Made by a program: the position numbers and the translations under genes
In this document: piece by piece, positions 34,259-45,504 of the stretch
Position numbering within the stretch: the stretch's first letter is position 1
How the letters are laid out: every line of letters begins with the position of its first letter
Notes under the pieces: model-generated
Seen by the model: only the letters and a program-made list of their open reading frames with translations
Database searches by the model: none
What the model was told of the DNA's origin: nothing
DNA from: Saccharopolyspora shandongensis
GTDB lineage: Bacteria > Actinomycetota > Actinomycetes > Mycobacteriales > Pseudonocardiaceae
Length of the DNA: 64,000 bases
Assembly: GCF_900106995.1 (NCBI RefSeq)
Contig: NZ_FNOK01000009.1
Span: forward strand, 62,001-126,000
Direction: 5' to 3'

Positions 34259-35089
34259 TCAGACGCGACCGGCGTCCGCGCGGAGCAGCGCTTCGGTCAG
34301 CTCGCCCGCGATGCCCGGCGCGGCGCAGACGATCATCCCGTCGCCCAGCCCGTCCGTCGTCCCCTTCGCCGGCAGCCGCAGCTGGGCGCCGGCCTCAGCC
34401 GCGACCAGCGCGCCCGCCGCCCAGTCCCACCGGTTGAGCCCGACCTCGAACATGCCGTCCAGCCAGCCCGCGCCGACCGCGCACAGGTCCAGCGACGCCA
34501 CCCCGGCCCGCCGGATGTCGCGCACCTGGCCCAGCAGCCGGCCGAGCACTTCGGCCTGCGCCGTGCGGCGCTCCACCGCGTAGGCGAATCCGGTGCCGAT
34601 CAGCGACAGGTCGAGCCGGTCGGCGGACGAGACCCGGAGGCGGTGGCCGTCCAGGAACGCGCCGTGCCCGGCCGCGGCGCTCCACACCCGGCCGGACACG
34701 GGTTCCACCACCGCGCCCGCCACCGAAACCCCGTCGAGCTGCGCCGCCAGCGACACCGAGTACCAGGGGAAGCCGTACAGGTAGTTGACCGTGCCGTCGA
34801 TCGGGTCCACGACCCAGCGCAGCCCGTCCAACGCGCCTTCGCCGCCTTCCTCCTCGCCCAGCACCGATTCGCCGGGGCGCAACTCCGCCAGCCGCTCCCG
34901 CACGAGCCGCTCCACCGCGCGATCACCTGCGGTGACGACGTCGGTCTCGGTACTCTTCGTGTCTACCGCACCATCGGTGACGGCTTCGTCACGCACCGTG
35001 CGCGCCAGTTCCGCGGCTTCGCGGGCGATCCGCACCGCTACCTGGCACAAGGCTTTTGCGTCTACTTCTGCTGCCAATCCCACGTACAC
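34259..35089 (-). CDS. suhB: Inositol-1-monophosphatase
   Basis: The 276-residue protein is a lithium-sensitive-type monophosphatase. GEEEGG near residue 95 and [12 protein letters not shown] near residue 115 supply metal ligands, and WDWAAG near residue 220 completes the active site. It should release inositol from inositol 1-phosphate. The counterpart is mycobacterial SuhB (Rv2701c), here divergent from ppgK. GTG codons at 35089 and 35083 are both possible starts, and neither has a Shine-Dalgarno site. Confidence 0.9.
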   Translation of the reverse strand: MYVGLAAEVDAKALCQVAVRIAREAAELARTVRDEAVTDGAVDTKSTETDVVTAGDRAVERLVRERLAELRPGESVLGEEEGGEGALDGLRWVVDPIDGTVNYLYGFPWYSVSLAAQLDGVSVAGAVVEPVSGRVWSAAAGHGAFLDGHRLRVSSADRLDLSLIGTGFAYAVERRTAQAEVLGRLLGQVRDIRRAGVASLDLCAVGAGWLDGMFEVGLNRWDWAAGALVAAEAGAQLRLPAKGTTDGLGDGMIVCAAPGIAGELTEALLRADAGRV

Positions 35090-35153
35090 ATCGCAACACA
35101 ACCCGGTTAAGGTCTGCACACCTTCATCTGAATCGAATAGGAAGGATTCAGCC

Positions 35154-35915
<762 letters not shown>

Positions 35916-35989
35916 TCTTCCGGCCGCCTAGCACATCGCGGGACGCGCGGACTCCGCCTTGCAGCGGAACCGCACCCCCGCATCGCGGC

Positions 35990-35995
35990 TACAAT
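35990..35995 (+). promoter_or_regulatory. Near-consensus -10 element upstream of sigA
   Basis: TACAAT differs by one base from the TATAAT consensus and lies 170 nt before the sigA start. No matching -35 at 17 bp was found. The long leader may carry further regulatory sites. Confidence 0.4.
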
Positions 35996-36165
35996 GGAAC
36001 ACGGCCCACTTGATTCGAAGTCCTCGTCGAGGAAACACCGAGGCAGGCACCGGGTGATTCCTCAGCAGCCGCAGGGCTGGATCCAGTGGGTTGTTCCCCG
36101 ACCTTCGGCGGCCGAGGTTTCGCGCCCTCCGGCCTGCCCTGATCGACCGTCGCGAAAGGGCGTAC

Positions 36166-37560
<1,395 letters not shown>

Positions 37561-37573
37561 CGAACACGGCACC

Positions 37574-37606
37574 GAGGGCCGCCGACCGATCCGGTCGGCG
37601 GCCCTC
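37574..37606 (+). terminator. Terminator after sigA
   Basis: A 14-bp perfect stem with a 5-nt loop lies 13 nt after the sigA stop and is followed by TTC. Confidence 0.85.
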
Positions 37607-38025
37607 TTCGCGTCCGCGGCGGCGCTTTCGGGTCCGAAAACGCCGAAAATCGGTCCGCCTGGTGGGATTTCCTGTTCGCTTCCAGCGGAAATAGCGACCC
37701 CACAACGGCGCCCGATCTGTGATCTGAAACACCGTATGCCCGATTGTCGATCGACTCCGCTTCCGCGCCGCCCGGCCCGCGAGGACTCATTTTCCCATGT
37801 CACAAGGCTTTTCGCGGTGTTGATCACGCTCCGCGAGCGGCGCTGCTGCAACCGGGTGCTTCATCGTGACGACCGTCGCCACCCGGCGCGGGAACACTGA
37901 CTCCGGCCCAAGCGTCTGGAAGAGTGGAGCCACGAGCACCGCTCCCGCAGCCAGTGGGCCAACGGTGGTCGTAGCAGGATCGAGGGCGTCGGGTGATTCC
38001 GACGCCGGGACGGAGGGAGATCACG
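37607..38025. other. Intergenic region between sigA and the small DUF7455 gene
   Basis: About 420 bp with no supported gene. A GGGAAC element around 37889 has a GTC 18 nt later, but the last base does not match the SigH/SigE -10 motif. It should contain the promoter of the small gene at 38026. Confidence 0.4.
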
Positions 38026-38211
38026 ATGCCGGGAACGCTCACCCGCCCCGAGCTGACCGCCGCCGACCGCTGCGACCGCTGCGGGGCCGCTGCGAAGCTT
38101 CGCGCCGTATTGCCATCCGGTAGCGAGCTTCTGTTCTGCGGGCACCACGCCCGTGCGTACGAGGCCGGGCTGCGCGACGCGCAAGCTGACCTCCAGCAGG
38201 ACGAGCAGTAA
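38026..38211 (+). CDS. DUF7455-like small zinc-finger-type protein
   Basis: The 61-residue protein starts MPGTLTRPELTAADRCDRCGAAAK and ends with CGHHARAYEAGL, giving a CxxC and a CxHH pair that could bind zinc. It resembles a small conserved protein that follows sigA in other actinobacteria. The ATG at 38026 has GGAGG with 8-nt spacing. A strong hairpin ends the gene. Function is unknown. Confidence 0.8.
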   Translation: MPGTLTRPELTAADRCDRCGAAAKLRAVLPSGSELLFCGHHARAYEAGLRDAQADLQQDEQ

Positions 38212-38235
38212 ACACCCGTCAGACCGACAAGACCG

Positions 38236-38263
38236 TGCCCCCGCAGGGAACCCTGCGGGGGCA
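38236..38263. terminator. Bidirectional terminator hairpin
   Basis: A 13-bp perfect stem with a 2-nt loop, extended by GACC/GGTC further out, is followed by TCGTTTT on the plus strand. It lies between convergent genes. Confidence 0.85.
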
Positions 38264-38277
38264 TGGTCGTTTTCCGG

Positions 38278-39495
38278 CTAGCGGCGTCCGCTGATCTCCG
38301 CCAAGGCGTCGAGCAGCCGCCGCACCTCGGCTTGGCTCGTGTAGTGCGAGAGGCTGGCCCGCACGCCGCCCGTCGGGCCGATGCCGAGGGCGTGCACCGT
38401 CTCCCAGGCGTAGGAATGGCCGTGCGAGACGTTCAGACCGCTCTCAGCCAGCTGCTCTGCCACGTCCGAGGGTTCCTTGCCCGGAAGCCCGAAGAACGCC
38501 GTAGGAGTGCATGAGCCCTGCGGAGCGCCGTAGCGCACTACGCCGTCCAGAGCCGCTAGACCGTCGAACAGCTCCTTTGCCAGTTCGCCCTCGTGGGCCT
38601 GCACGGACCGGCGGGAGACCGCCAGCCGCTCGGCGCGGCTGCCGTCTGCGTCGCTGTCCAGGCCGGCCAGGTGCTCCACGGCGGCCACCACGCCGGCCAT
38701 CGCGGCGAACGGGTTGGTGCCGAGCTCGAACCGCTCCGGCGAGGTGTCCGGCGACGGCGCCAGCTTGTCCGGGTGCAGGTTCTCCAGCGACCACGGGTCG
38801 GCGGCCACCACCGCGGCCAGGTGCGGGCCAGCCCACTTGTAGGCGCTGGTCGCGTAGAGGTCCGCGCCGAGCTCATCGAGCCGCACGTGGGCGTGCGGGC
38901 AGTGCTGCACCCCGTCGACGTAGGACACGGCGCCGACCTGCCGGGCCCGGTCGGTGATCGCCCGCAGGTCCGGCATGATGCCCAGCACGTTGGAGGCCGC
39001 CGTGACGGCGACCAGCTTGGTGCGCTCGCCGATGAGGCCGGTGACGTTCTCGACGGGCAGCTCCCCCGTCGCCGGGTCCAGTTCCGCCATCCGGACGGCG
39101 GCGCCCGCGCGCTGCGCGTGCTGCACCCAGGGCCGCACGTTGGCGTCGTGGTCCAGCTGGGTCACCACGATCTCGTGGCCGGGACGCCAGCCGGCCGCGA
39201 ACACGTCGGCGAACCGGTAGGTCAGGGCGGTCATGCTCGGGCCGAACGCCACGCACCCGGGCTCCGGGGCGCCGACCAGGTCGGCGACGGCCGCCCGCGC
39301 CTCGGCGACGATCCCGGCGGAGCGCCGGCTGGACTCGTACGGGCCGCCCACGTTGGACGTGCCCACCCGGTAGGCGTCGCTCACCGCTTCGATCACCGAC
39401 TGCGGGACCTGGGTGCCCGCCGCGCCGTCCAACCACGCCCGACCGTCCGCCAGCGCCGGGTACTGGGCCCGGATCTTCTCCACGTCGAAAGCCAT
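38278..39495 (-). CDS. Cysteine desulfurase-like PLP enzyme (TIGR01976 type)
   Basis: The 405-residue protein has the aminotransferase class V fold. The PLP lysine lies in YATSAYKWAGPH near residue 225, and VDGVQHCPHA just before supplies an Asp and a His to the cofactor. It lacks a clear NifS/IscS active-site cysteine loop, in line with the TIGR01976 cysteine desulfurase-like group. Its substrate is unknown. A minus-strand neighbour, the helicase, ends 64 nt upstream. Confidence 0.9.
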   Translation of the reverse strand: MAFDVEKIRAQYPALADGRAWLDGAAGTQVPQSVIEAVSDAYRVGTSNVGGPYESSRRSAGIVAEARAAVADLVGAPEPGCVAFGPSMTALTYRFADVFAAGWRPGHEIVVTQLDHDANVRPWVQHAQRAGAAVRMAELDPATGELPVENVTGLIGERTKLVAVTAASNVLGIMPDLRAITDRARQVGAVSYVDGVQHCPHAHVRLDELGADLYATSAYKWAGPHLAAVVAADPWSLENLHPDKLAPSPDTSPERFELGTNPFAAMAGVVAAVEHLAGLDSDADGSRAERLAVSRRSVQAHEGELAKELFDGLAALDGVVRYGAPQGSCTPTAFFGLPGKEPSDVAEQLAESGLNVSHGHSYAWETVHALGIGPTGGVRASLSHYTSQAEVRRLLDALAEISGRR

Positions 39496-39559
39496 GTCCC
39501 GACCCTATGAGACCCGGATCGACGACCAAACCGATCGCGCTGCGCCGTTCGGGGCGATA

Positions 39560-41329
39560 TCACCAAGAGCGGAGCGTGGCGATGCGCTCCTCGAGCTGTT
39601 CCACGGTGGCCATCGCGGTGGGCGGGCCGCCGCAGCTCTTCTGCAGCTCGTTGTAGATCTTGCCGTGCGGCTTCCGAGTGCGGTGGTGGTGCAGCGACAC
39701 GAGCGTGTTCAGCTCCTTGCGGAGCTTCTGCAGCCGCTCCTGGACGGTCTGCGGCCGCGCGCGCTGCTCCGCCTGCTCGGCGGCCTTCGCCGCCTTCGCG
39801 GCGGCCTCGCGCTTGCCCACGTCCTCCAGCTGCTGCTCCTGCCGCTGCCGCAGCAGCGCCCGCACCTGGTCCGGTTCCAGCAGGCCGGGCAGGCCGAGGT
39901 AGTCCTGCTCCTCGTCGGAGGTGCTGAACGCGGCCGTGCCGAACGACGAGCCGTCGTAGATCACCTGGTCCAGCTCGGCCTCGGCGCCCAGCGAGGTGAA
40001 CGCCTTCTCGTCCTCGCCGGGCTCGTCGCGCTTGCTGTTGGCCGCGGCCAGCAGCTCGTCGTCCCAGCCGTCCTTCTCCCGGTGCGGCTTGCCTAGCACG
40101 TGGTCGCGCTGCGCCTCCAGCTGGCTGGCCAGCTCCAGCAGCACCGGGACGCTCGGCAGGAAGATGCTCGCCGTCTCGCCGGGCCGCCGGGACCGCACGA
40201 AGCGGCCGATGGCCTGGGCGAAGAACAGCGGGGTCGAGGCGCTCGTGGCGTAGACGCCGACCGCCAGCCGCGGCACGTCGACGCCTTCGCTCACCATTCG
40301 GACCGCGACCATCCAGCGGTCCTCGGACTCGGAGAACTCGGCGATGCGACCGGACGCCTGCGGATCGTCGGAGAGCACCACCACCGGTTCGTGCCCGGTG
40401 AGCCGGTGCAGGGCCTTCGCGTAGGCCTTGGCCGTGACGTGGTCGGTGGCGATGACCAGGCCGCCCGCGTCCGGGATGCCGTCCCTGCGCAGCTGCGCCA
40501 ACCGGGTGTCGGCGGCCTGCAGCACCGTCGGGATCCACTCCCCCGCCGGGTCGAGCGCGGTGCGCCAGGCGCGTGCGGTCTGCTCCGGGGTCAGCGGCTC
40601 GCCGAGGCGGGCGCTGAACTCGTCGCCGGCGTTGGTCCGCCACCGGGCCTCGCCGGAGTACGCCAGGAACAGCACCGGCCGGACGACGCCGTCGTTGAGG
40701 GCGTCGGAGTAGCCGTAGGAGTGGTCCGCCCGGCTGCGCAGCGAGCCGTCGGCGTCGGGCTCGTAGCCGATGAACGGGATCGGCGAGTCGTCGCTTCGGA
40801 ACGGCGTCCCAGTCAGCGACAGGCGCCGCACGGCCGGGGTGAACGCCTCCCGGATCGCGTCGCCCCAGGACTTCGCGTCGCCCGCGTGGTGCACCTCGTC
40901 GAGGATCACCAGGGTCTTGCGGCGCTCGGTGCGCTCCCGGTGCAGGGTCGGGTGCGCCGCGACCTGCGCGTAGGTGACGACGACGCCGCGGTAGTCGCTG
41001 GAGGTGATGCCGTCGCTGTTGCGGAAGTTGGAGTCCAGCGGGATGCCCGCGCCGCCGGCGGCCAGCGCCCACTGGTGCTTGAGGTGCTCGGTGGGCGCCA
41101 CCACGGTCACGGCCTCGACCGTGCGGTCGGCCAGCAGCTCCGCGGCGACCCGCAGGCCGAACGTCGTCTTGCCGGCGCCCGGCGTCGCGACCGCCAGGAA
41201 GTCCTGGGGCCTGCGCGAGAGGTACTTGGTGAGCGCCCGCCGCTGCCAGGCGCGCAGTGGTCGGGAAGGAGCCTGCGAGGGGTCGCTGAGCACTGATCGA
41301 ACGGAATGGTCGAGTTGCGCTTCGGACAC
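39560..41329 (-). CDS. DEAD/DEAH-box (superfamily 2) helicase
   Basis: The 589-residue protein has the SF2 helicase motifs: Walker A ATPGAGKTT near residue 49, LDEVHHAG (motif II), SLTGTPFRSD (motif III), a motif V-VI stretch VSEGVDVPRLAVGVY and QAIGRFVRSRR. A C-terminal coiled-coil of about 60 residues is rich in Ala, Glu, Lys and Gln (KREAAAKAAKAAEQ). It is related to the XPB/type I restriction R-subunit branch but has no nuclease motif. The nucleic-acid substrate is unknown. It diverges from the YihY gene. Confidence 0.9.
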   Translation of the reverse strand: MSEAQLDHSVRSVLSDPSQAPSRPLRAWQRRALTKYLSRRPQDFLAVATPGAGKTTFGLRVAAELLADRTVEAVTVVAPTEHLKHQWALAAGGAGIPLDSNFRNSDGITSSDYRGVVVTYAQVAAHPTLHRERTERRKTLVILDEVHHAGDAKSWGDAIREAFTPAVRRLSLTGTPFRSDDSPIPFIGYEPDADGSLRSRADHSYGYSDALNDGVVRPVLFLAYSGEARWRTNAGDEFSARLGEPLTPEQTARAWRTALDPAGEWIPTVLQAADTRLAQLRRDGIPDAGGLVIATDHVTAKAYAKALHRLTGHEPVVVLSDDPQASGRIAEFSESEDRWMVAVRMVSEGVDVPRLAVGVYATSASTPLFFAQAIGRFVRSRRPGETASIFLPSVPVLLELASQLEAQRDHVLGKPHREKDGWDDELLAAANSKRDEPGEDEKAFTSLGAEAELDQVIYDGSSFGTAAFSTSDEEQDYLGLPGLLEPDQVRALLRQRQEQQLEDVGKREAAAKAAKAAEQAEQRARPQTVQERLQKLRKELNTLVSLHHHRTRKPHGKIYNELQKSCGGPPTAMATVEQLEERIATLRSW

Positions 41330-41565
41330 GCCGGCTCGCCGCTCCTTCCTTCTTCTCCCCTACAGGATGGTGAGGGCGCGCCCTGCGCAGCCCCGCGACC
41401 GCCCGCACGCGCGTTCAGCGTCGATCGACTCGAAGCGGGCCGCCGTGCAGCTTACCTTTCGAGTCCGGCCGGCACCGGCTTGCCCGACGAGAGGTGCGCG
41501 ACACTCCGTGTTCCCGGCGGTTTTGGCGGGCCGACGCCCGCCGCGGGAGCCGATGCAGCATCCTT

Positions 41566-42708
41566 ATGGGTGCCATGGGTCAGCCGAGTCCACCAGACCG
41601 CCAGGGGCGCAGTGCGACCGTCGCACCACGGGAAGCTCCGGTGCGGCGTGGACCACTGCGCCTGGTCATGCGCACGCTCGACAAGGCGTGGTGGGACAAC
41701 ATCTTCTCGGAATCGGCAGCCGCCGCGTTCTGGCAGACGTTGTCCATGCCGCCGCTGCTGCTCGGGCTGCTGGGCAGCCTGGGCTTCGTCGGCGACTGGT
41801 TCGGCCCCGAGGTCGTCGACGCCGTGCACGACAAGATCCTGTCGTTCTCCCGCTCGGTGTTCACGGCGAACGTGGTGGACCAGATCATCGGCCCGACCGT
41901 CGCCGACATCCTCACCAAGGGGCGCAGCGAGATAGTCTCGGTCGGCTTCCTGATCTCGCTGTGGGCGGGTTCGTCGGCGCTGGCGTCGCTGGTCGACTCG
42001 ATCACGCTCGCCTACGACCAGTACCTGGTGCGCAACAGCGTGTGGCAGCGGATCTTCGCGCTGCTGCTGTACCTGGTGTGCCTGATCCTCGCGGTGGTCG
42101 GGCTGCCGGTGGTCGCGCTGGGCCCGGACTGGCTGCCGACGCTGTTCCCGCAGGACTTCCAGGACGACATCGCCTGGCTGATCCAGGCGTTCTACTACCC
42201 GGCGACCGGGATCGGCCTGGTGGTCGCGCTGGCGACCCTCTACAAGGTGGCGCTGCCCAGGAAGCTGCCGTGGCATCGTGGCCTGCCCGGGGCGCTGCTG
42301 GCGATGGTGATCTTCCTGTGCGCCAGCATCGGCCTGCGGCTCTACATCACGTGGGTGACCGGCACCGGCTACACCTACGGCGCGCTGGCCACCCCGATCG
42401 CGTTCCTGCTGTTCGCGTTCTTCATCGGGTTTGCGATCATCATGGGCGCGCAGTTCAACAACGCGATCCAGGAGATGTGGCCGGCGAAGATGACCCGCCG
42501 GGAGCGCCGGCGGTGGCGGCGCCTGGAGATGAGGCGGCTCGCGCAGCGGATGCACACCGAAGAGGGCTACCGCGCGTGGCGCAACGGCCACGGTGAGGGT
42601 AAGGACGAGGAAGGCGAGCAGCCGACCCCGCCCGCGGAGCGGCCGCGCAACGGCGTGCAGCTGCCGAAGAAACCGACCGACAAGCAGGCCGAACCGCACG
42701 GCGGCTGA
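41566..42708 (+). CDS. YihY/BrkB family membrane protein
   Basis: The protein of about 380 residues has an N-terminal charged lead, about six transmembrane helices spanning residues 50 to 320 and a long charged cytoplasmic tail (PAKMTRRERRRWRRLEMRRL and later Lys/Pro-rich). It matches the YihY/virulence factor BrkB family, of uncertain function. The mycobacterial counterpart is Rv2707. ATGs at 41566 and 41575 are both possible, and I see no well-placed Shine-Dalgarno site. Confidence 0.85.
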   Translation: MGAMGQPSPPDRQGRSATVAPREAPVRRGPLRLVMRTLDKAWWDNIFSESAAAAFWQTLSMPPLLLGLLGSLGFVGDWFGPEVVDAVHDKILSFSRSVFTANVVDQIIGPTVADILTKGRSEIVSVGFLISLWAGSSALASLVDSITLAYDQYLVRNSVWQRIFALLLYLVCLILAVVGLPVVALGPDWLPTLFPQDFQDDIAWLIQAFYYPATGIGLVVALATLYKVALPRKLPWHRGLPGALLAMVIFLCASIGLRLYITWVTGTGYTYGALATPIAFLLFAFFIGFAIIMGAQFNNAIQEMWPAKMTRRERRRWRRLEMRRLAQRMHTEEGYRAWRNGHGEGKDEEGEQPTPPAERPRNGVQLPKKPTDKQAEPHGG

Positions 42709-42730
42709 GCGCCGCCGCGCGGTTCGTCAG

Positions 42731-42979
42731 CTACTTCTTGCCGCCCGGCGGGAGGGACTCGAAGATCTCCTTGCAGTCCGGGCATACCGGCGAGCCCGGC
42801 TTCGGCGACTTGGTGACGGGGAAGACCTCACCGCACAGCGCGACCACGAACGTGCCCATGACCGCGCTCTCCGCGATCTTGTCCTTCTGCACGTAGTGGA
42901 ACATCTCCGGACGGTCGTCACTGGTCTGATCAGTGGTCTCGGTCCGGGTATCGGTCTCCGGCATCGTCATCGTGCTCAT
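42731..42979 (-). CDS. DUF3039 protein
   Basis: The 82-residue protein has MFHYVQKDKIAESAVMGTFVVALCGEVFPV and a C-terminal zinc-ribbon-like VCPDCKEIFESLPPG, with a CPDC pair and one earlier cysteine. It matches actinobacterial DUF3039 (Rv2708c). Function is unknown. The ATG at 42979 is chosen on family length. Confidence 0.85.
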   Translation of the reverse strand: MSTMTMPETDTRTETTDQTSDDRPEMFHYVQKDKIAESAVMGTFVVALCGEVFPVTKSPKPGSPVCPDCKEIFESLPPGGKK

Positions 42980-43037
42980 GCCCCCAATGATGCCGCACGG
43001 CATCGACGCATGTCCGCATCCGGCCGGGTATCGCCCG

Positions 43038-43364
43038 TCAGGCGCCCTCGATGACCTGGTGGCTGCGGGATTCGATCGAGTGCGGCGAACGGCGGAACCG
43101 GTTCACGTGCTCGCTCTTCTTGGCCGGGCGATCGTTGGCGATGAGCACCGCCATCCACGGCAGCGGGATGGAAATCGCCAGGATGATCAGTGACAACCAC
43201 CACAATTGCCATAGCTGGAACACCACTGCGGCCACGACCAGACACGGAATCCGGCTGGCCATCATGATCGCGTACCTGCAGCGCCGCTGCGCCTGCTGAT
43301 CGTCGTAGGACGGCTGTGCCTCGGTGATCAGCACCGGGGTGTCGTCACGATGTGAGCTGTTCAC
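43038..43364 (-). CDS. DUF3099 membrane protein
   Basis: The 108-residue protein has a soluble lead VLITEAQPSYDDQQAQRRCRYAIM. Two transmembrane helices follow (about 40-56 and 60-78), then a short basic tail. It matches actinobacterial DUF3099 (Rv2709). Function is unknown. The GTG at 43364 has a GGAGG with 7-nt spacing. Confidence 0.88.
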   Translation of the reverse strand: MNSSHRDDTPVLITEAQPSYDDQQAQRRCRYAIMMASRIPCLVVAAVVFQLWQLWWLSLIILAISIPLPWMAVLIANDRPAKKSEHVNRFRRSPHSIESRSHQVIEGA

Positions 43365-43542
43365 GACGCTACCTCCGCCTCCCATGCTGCCACCCGATCG
43401 CGTCTCCGGGTACCCCGGGTTCTGATGTCCCACAACCCCGGGTGCCGGGCCGACCGGCCGGACCCAGAGGTTGACCGGCAGGACGCACCGCCGAAACCTC
43501 GCCGGGTTAGATTCGATCGGGATCAACGGCGCGGGAGGGCGA

Positions 43543-44217
43543 ATGCTGTACTCGGTGAGCAAGCGGGTCGTGGGCGCGGTGGCGCGGACGATCTACCGGC
43601 CGACCGTGATCGACGCCGAGAAGGTGCCGACGACCGGCCCGGTGATCCTGGCCCCGAACCACCTCGCCGTGCTCGACAGCTTCATCGTGCCGCTGGTGCT
43701 GCCGCGGCCGGTGTCGTTCCTGGCCAAGGCCGAGTACTTCAGCGGAACCGGCACGAAGGGCGCGCTGACCAAGTGGCTCTTCGGCTCGCTCGGCGCGATC
43801 CCGGTGGAGCGCGGCCGCGGGCGCGCCGCGAAGGAGGCCCTGGACACCGCCGAGCAGGTGCTGCGCGACGGCGGCGCGTTCGGCATCCACCCCGAAGGCA
43901 CCCGCTCGCCCGACGGGCGGCTGTACCGCGGGCGGACCGGCGTGGCCCGGCTTGCGCTGGCCGCCGGCGCGCCGGTGGTGCCGGTCGGGTTGACCGGCAC
44001 GGACAAGCTCCAGCCGCGCGGCAAGAAGATCCCCCGGCCGCACCCGGTGACGGTCCGCTTCGGCGACCCGCTGGACTTCTCCCGCTACGCCGGGATGGAG
44101 TCGTCGCTGCCGGTGCTGCGCTCGATCACCGACGAGATCATGTACGCGATCGCCGAGCTGTCCGAGCAGGAGTACGTCGACCGCTACCAGAGCCCCGGCG
44201 CCGCTGCTGCGGCCTGA
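43543..44217 (+). CDS. PlsC-type 1-acyl-glycerol-3-phosphate acyltransferase
   Basis: The 224-residue protein has the acyltransferase block I NHLAVLD (HX4D), block II-III GSLGAIPVERG, FGIHPEGTRSPDGRLYRG and block IV VVPVGLTGTD. It should transfer an acyl group to a lysophospholipid or related glycerol acceptor at the inner membrane face. The ATG at 43543 follows GGGAGGGCGA. It converges on the lipoprotein gene with a 2-nt gap. Confidence 0.9.
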   Translation: MLYSVSKRVVGAVARTIYRPTVIDAEKVPTTGPVILAPNHLAVLDSFIVPLVLPRPVSFLAKAEYFSGTGTKGALTKWLFGSLGAIPVERGRGRAAKEALDTAEQVLRDGGAFGIHPEGTRSPDGRLYRGRTGVARLALAAGAPVVPVGLTGTDKLQPRGKKIPRPHPVTVRFGDPLDFSRYAGMESSLPVLRSITDEIMYAIAELSEQEYVDRYQSPGAAAAA

Positions 44218-44219
44218 GC

Positions 44220-44792
44220 TCATCCGCGCGTGGTGGGCGCCGATCCGGAAGTGGTCGGCGAGTCGGAGGTCGTCGGCGAACCGTTCCTCGCCTCTGCCGG
44301 TGCCGAGCTGATCGGCGGGCGGCTCGTCGTCGGCACCGCGGTCGTCGTGACCGGCGGGGCGGACGGTTCGGTGGAACTCTCCGGAGGATCCGGGATGCCG
44401 TGGCACTGCTCGTAGGTCAGCCCGGCGCACGGGTCCCAGGTCATCGATGGCGCCGGCGGCGCATCGCGCGTCGCCGTCAGCTGGTCGTCGATCCACGGAT
44501 CCGCTGAGCGCGCGTTGCCGTTCCCGTCGACCGAGCCGCACGCCTTGTTCGTGATGGTGTTCGGGTTGTTCGGGTCGTCGAAGCGCGGCGCCGCGTACGG
44601 CTCGCAGGTCAGGGCCCCCGGCTCCGGAGCGCGAGCCGCCGCGGGCGCAACCGGCCGAGCCGACATCTTCCTCGGCAACGGCATCGAAGACGGTGCGACG
44701 CGCGGCGGCAGCAAACGCGGCGGCGGGGCGCTACACGCCCCCATCGCGAGCATCAGGCCCGACAATGCGGCGGCAACGGCGTAGCGAGTCAT
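44220..44792 (-). CDS. Lipoprotein of unknown function
   Basis: The 190-residue protein has a lipoprotein signal with lipobox LAMGAC and Cys20. It then has a Pro/Arg-rich linker and a middle region with CEPYAAPRFDDPNNPNT. The tail is low-complexity, rich in Ser, Thr and Pro (SPTTSDSPTTSGS). Four cysteines after the lipobox could form disulfides. It should be anchored outside the membrane. No enzyme motif is seen. Confidence 0.75.
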   Translation of the reverse strand: MTRYAVAAALSGLMLAMGACSAPPPRLLPPRVAPSSMPLPRKMSARPVAPAAARAPEPGALTCEPYAAPRFDDPNNPNTITNKACGSVDGNGNARSADPWIDDQLTATRDAPPAPSMTWDPCAGLTYEQCHGIPDPPESSTEPSAPPVTTTAVPTTSRPPISSAPAEARNGSPTTSDSPTTSGSAPTTRG

Positions 44793-44899
44793 AAGCGGTC
44801 CCCCCGTGCGAAGGACCGCGCGTTCGCGGGCCCCGCCTTGGGTTCCGCGTTGACGTTGCCGGACGTTATCCGGTTACCACCCGTAGTGCCGCCGCCGAG

Positions 44900-45442
44900 T
44901 CAGTCCGGGTAGCGGATGAACTCGGGCCGGACGCGGTCCACCAGCCAGACGCCGTTGGCGCTGACCCGGAACTCGTGCCCGGCCGCGTGCATCCCGGCGG
45001 CGTCCACGGTCAGCACGACCGGCCTCCCCCGCCGCGCGCCGACGCGCTTAGCGGTCTCGCGATCGACCGACAGGTGGACGTGATGCCGGTTCATCGGCCG
45101 CAGCCCCTCGGCGCGGATGCCGGCCAGGTTGCGCGCGACCGTGCCGTGGAACAGCCACGCGGGCGGGTGCGCCACCGGCAAGTCGAGATCCACCGCGACC
45201 GAATGCCCCTGGCTGGCCCTGATGCGGTCGGCGTCGATCACGTACCGCTGCTTGTCGTTGTCCTCGACGACCCGCACCAGCTCCGCCCGCGAAATCGGGA
45301 AGCCGTGCGAGCCGGCCGCTGACAGCAGCTCGTCGACCGCCACCCAACCGTGCTCGTCCAGCTCGATCCCGATCCGCTCGGGCTGGTGACGCAGGTGCTT
45401 GGCCAGGTACTTCGAGACCCGCACCAGCCTCCGCTCGTCCAT
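44900..45442 (-). CDS. kptA: RNA 2'-phosphotransferase (Tpt1/KptA)
   Basis: The 180-residue protein has the family motifs SKYLAKHLRHQPERIGI, GHSVAVDLDLPVA-like NAD-site region, LFHGTV and RHHVHLS. It transfers an RNA 2'-phosphate to NAD+, releasing ADP-ribose 1''-2''-cyclic phosphate. Bacteria without tRNA splicing have no known need for it, so its substrate here is unclear. The C-terminal half carries FRVSANGVWLVDRV. Length matches the family. Confidence 0.93.
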   Translation of the reverse strand: MDERRLVRVSKYLAKHLRHQPERIGIELDEHGWVAVDELLSAAGSHGFPISRAELVRVVEDNDKQRYVIDADRIRASQGHSVAVDLDLPVAHPPAWLFHGTVARNLAGIRAEGLRPMNRHHVHLSVDRETAKRVGARRGRPVVLTVDAAGMHAAGHEFRVSANGVWLVDRVRPEFIRYPD

Positions 45443-45504
45443 GAACGCCTCCCCGGCCGGACACTAGCGCGCCGGGACATCGCCGTGAGAGCGATTTTCG
45501 GGAG

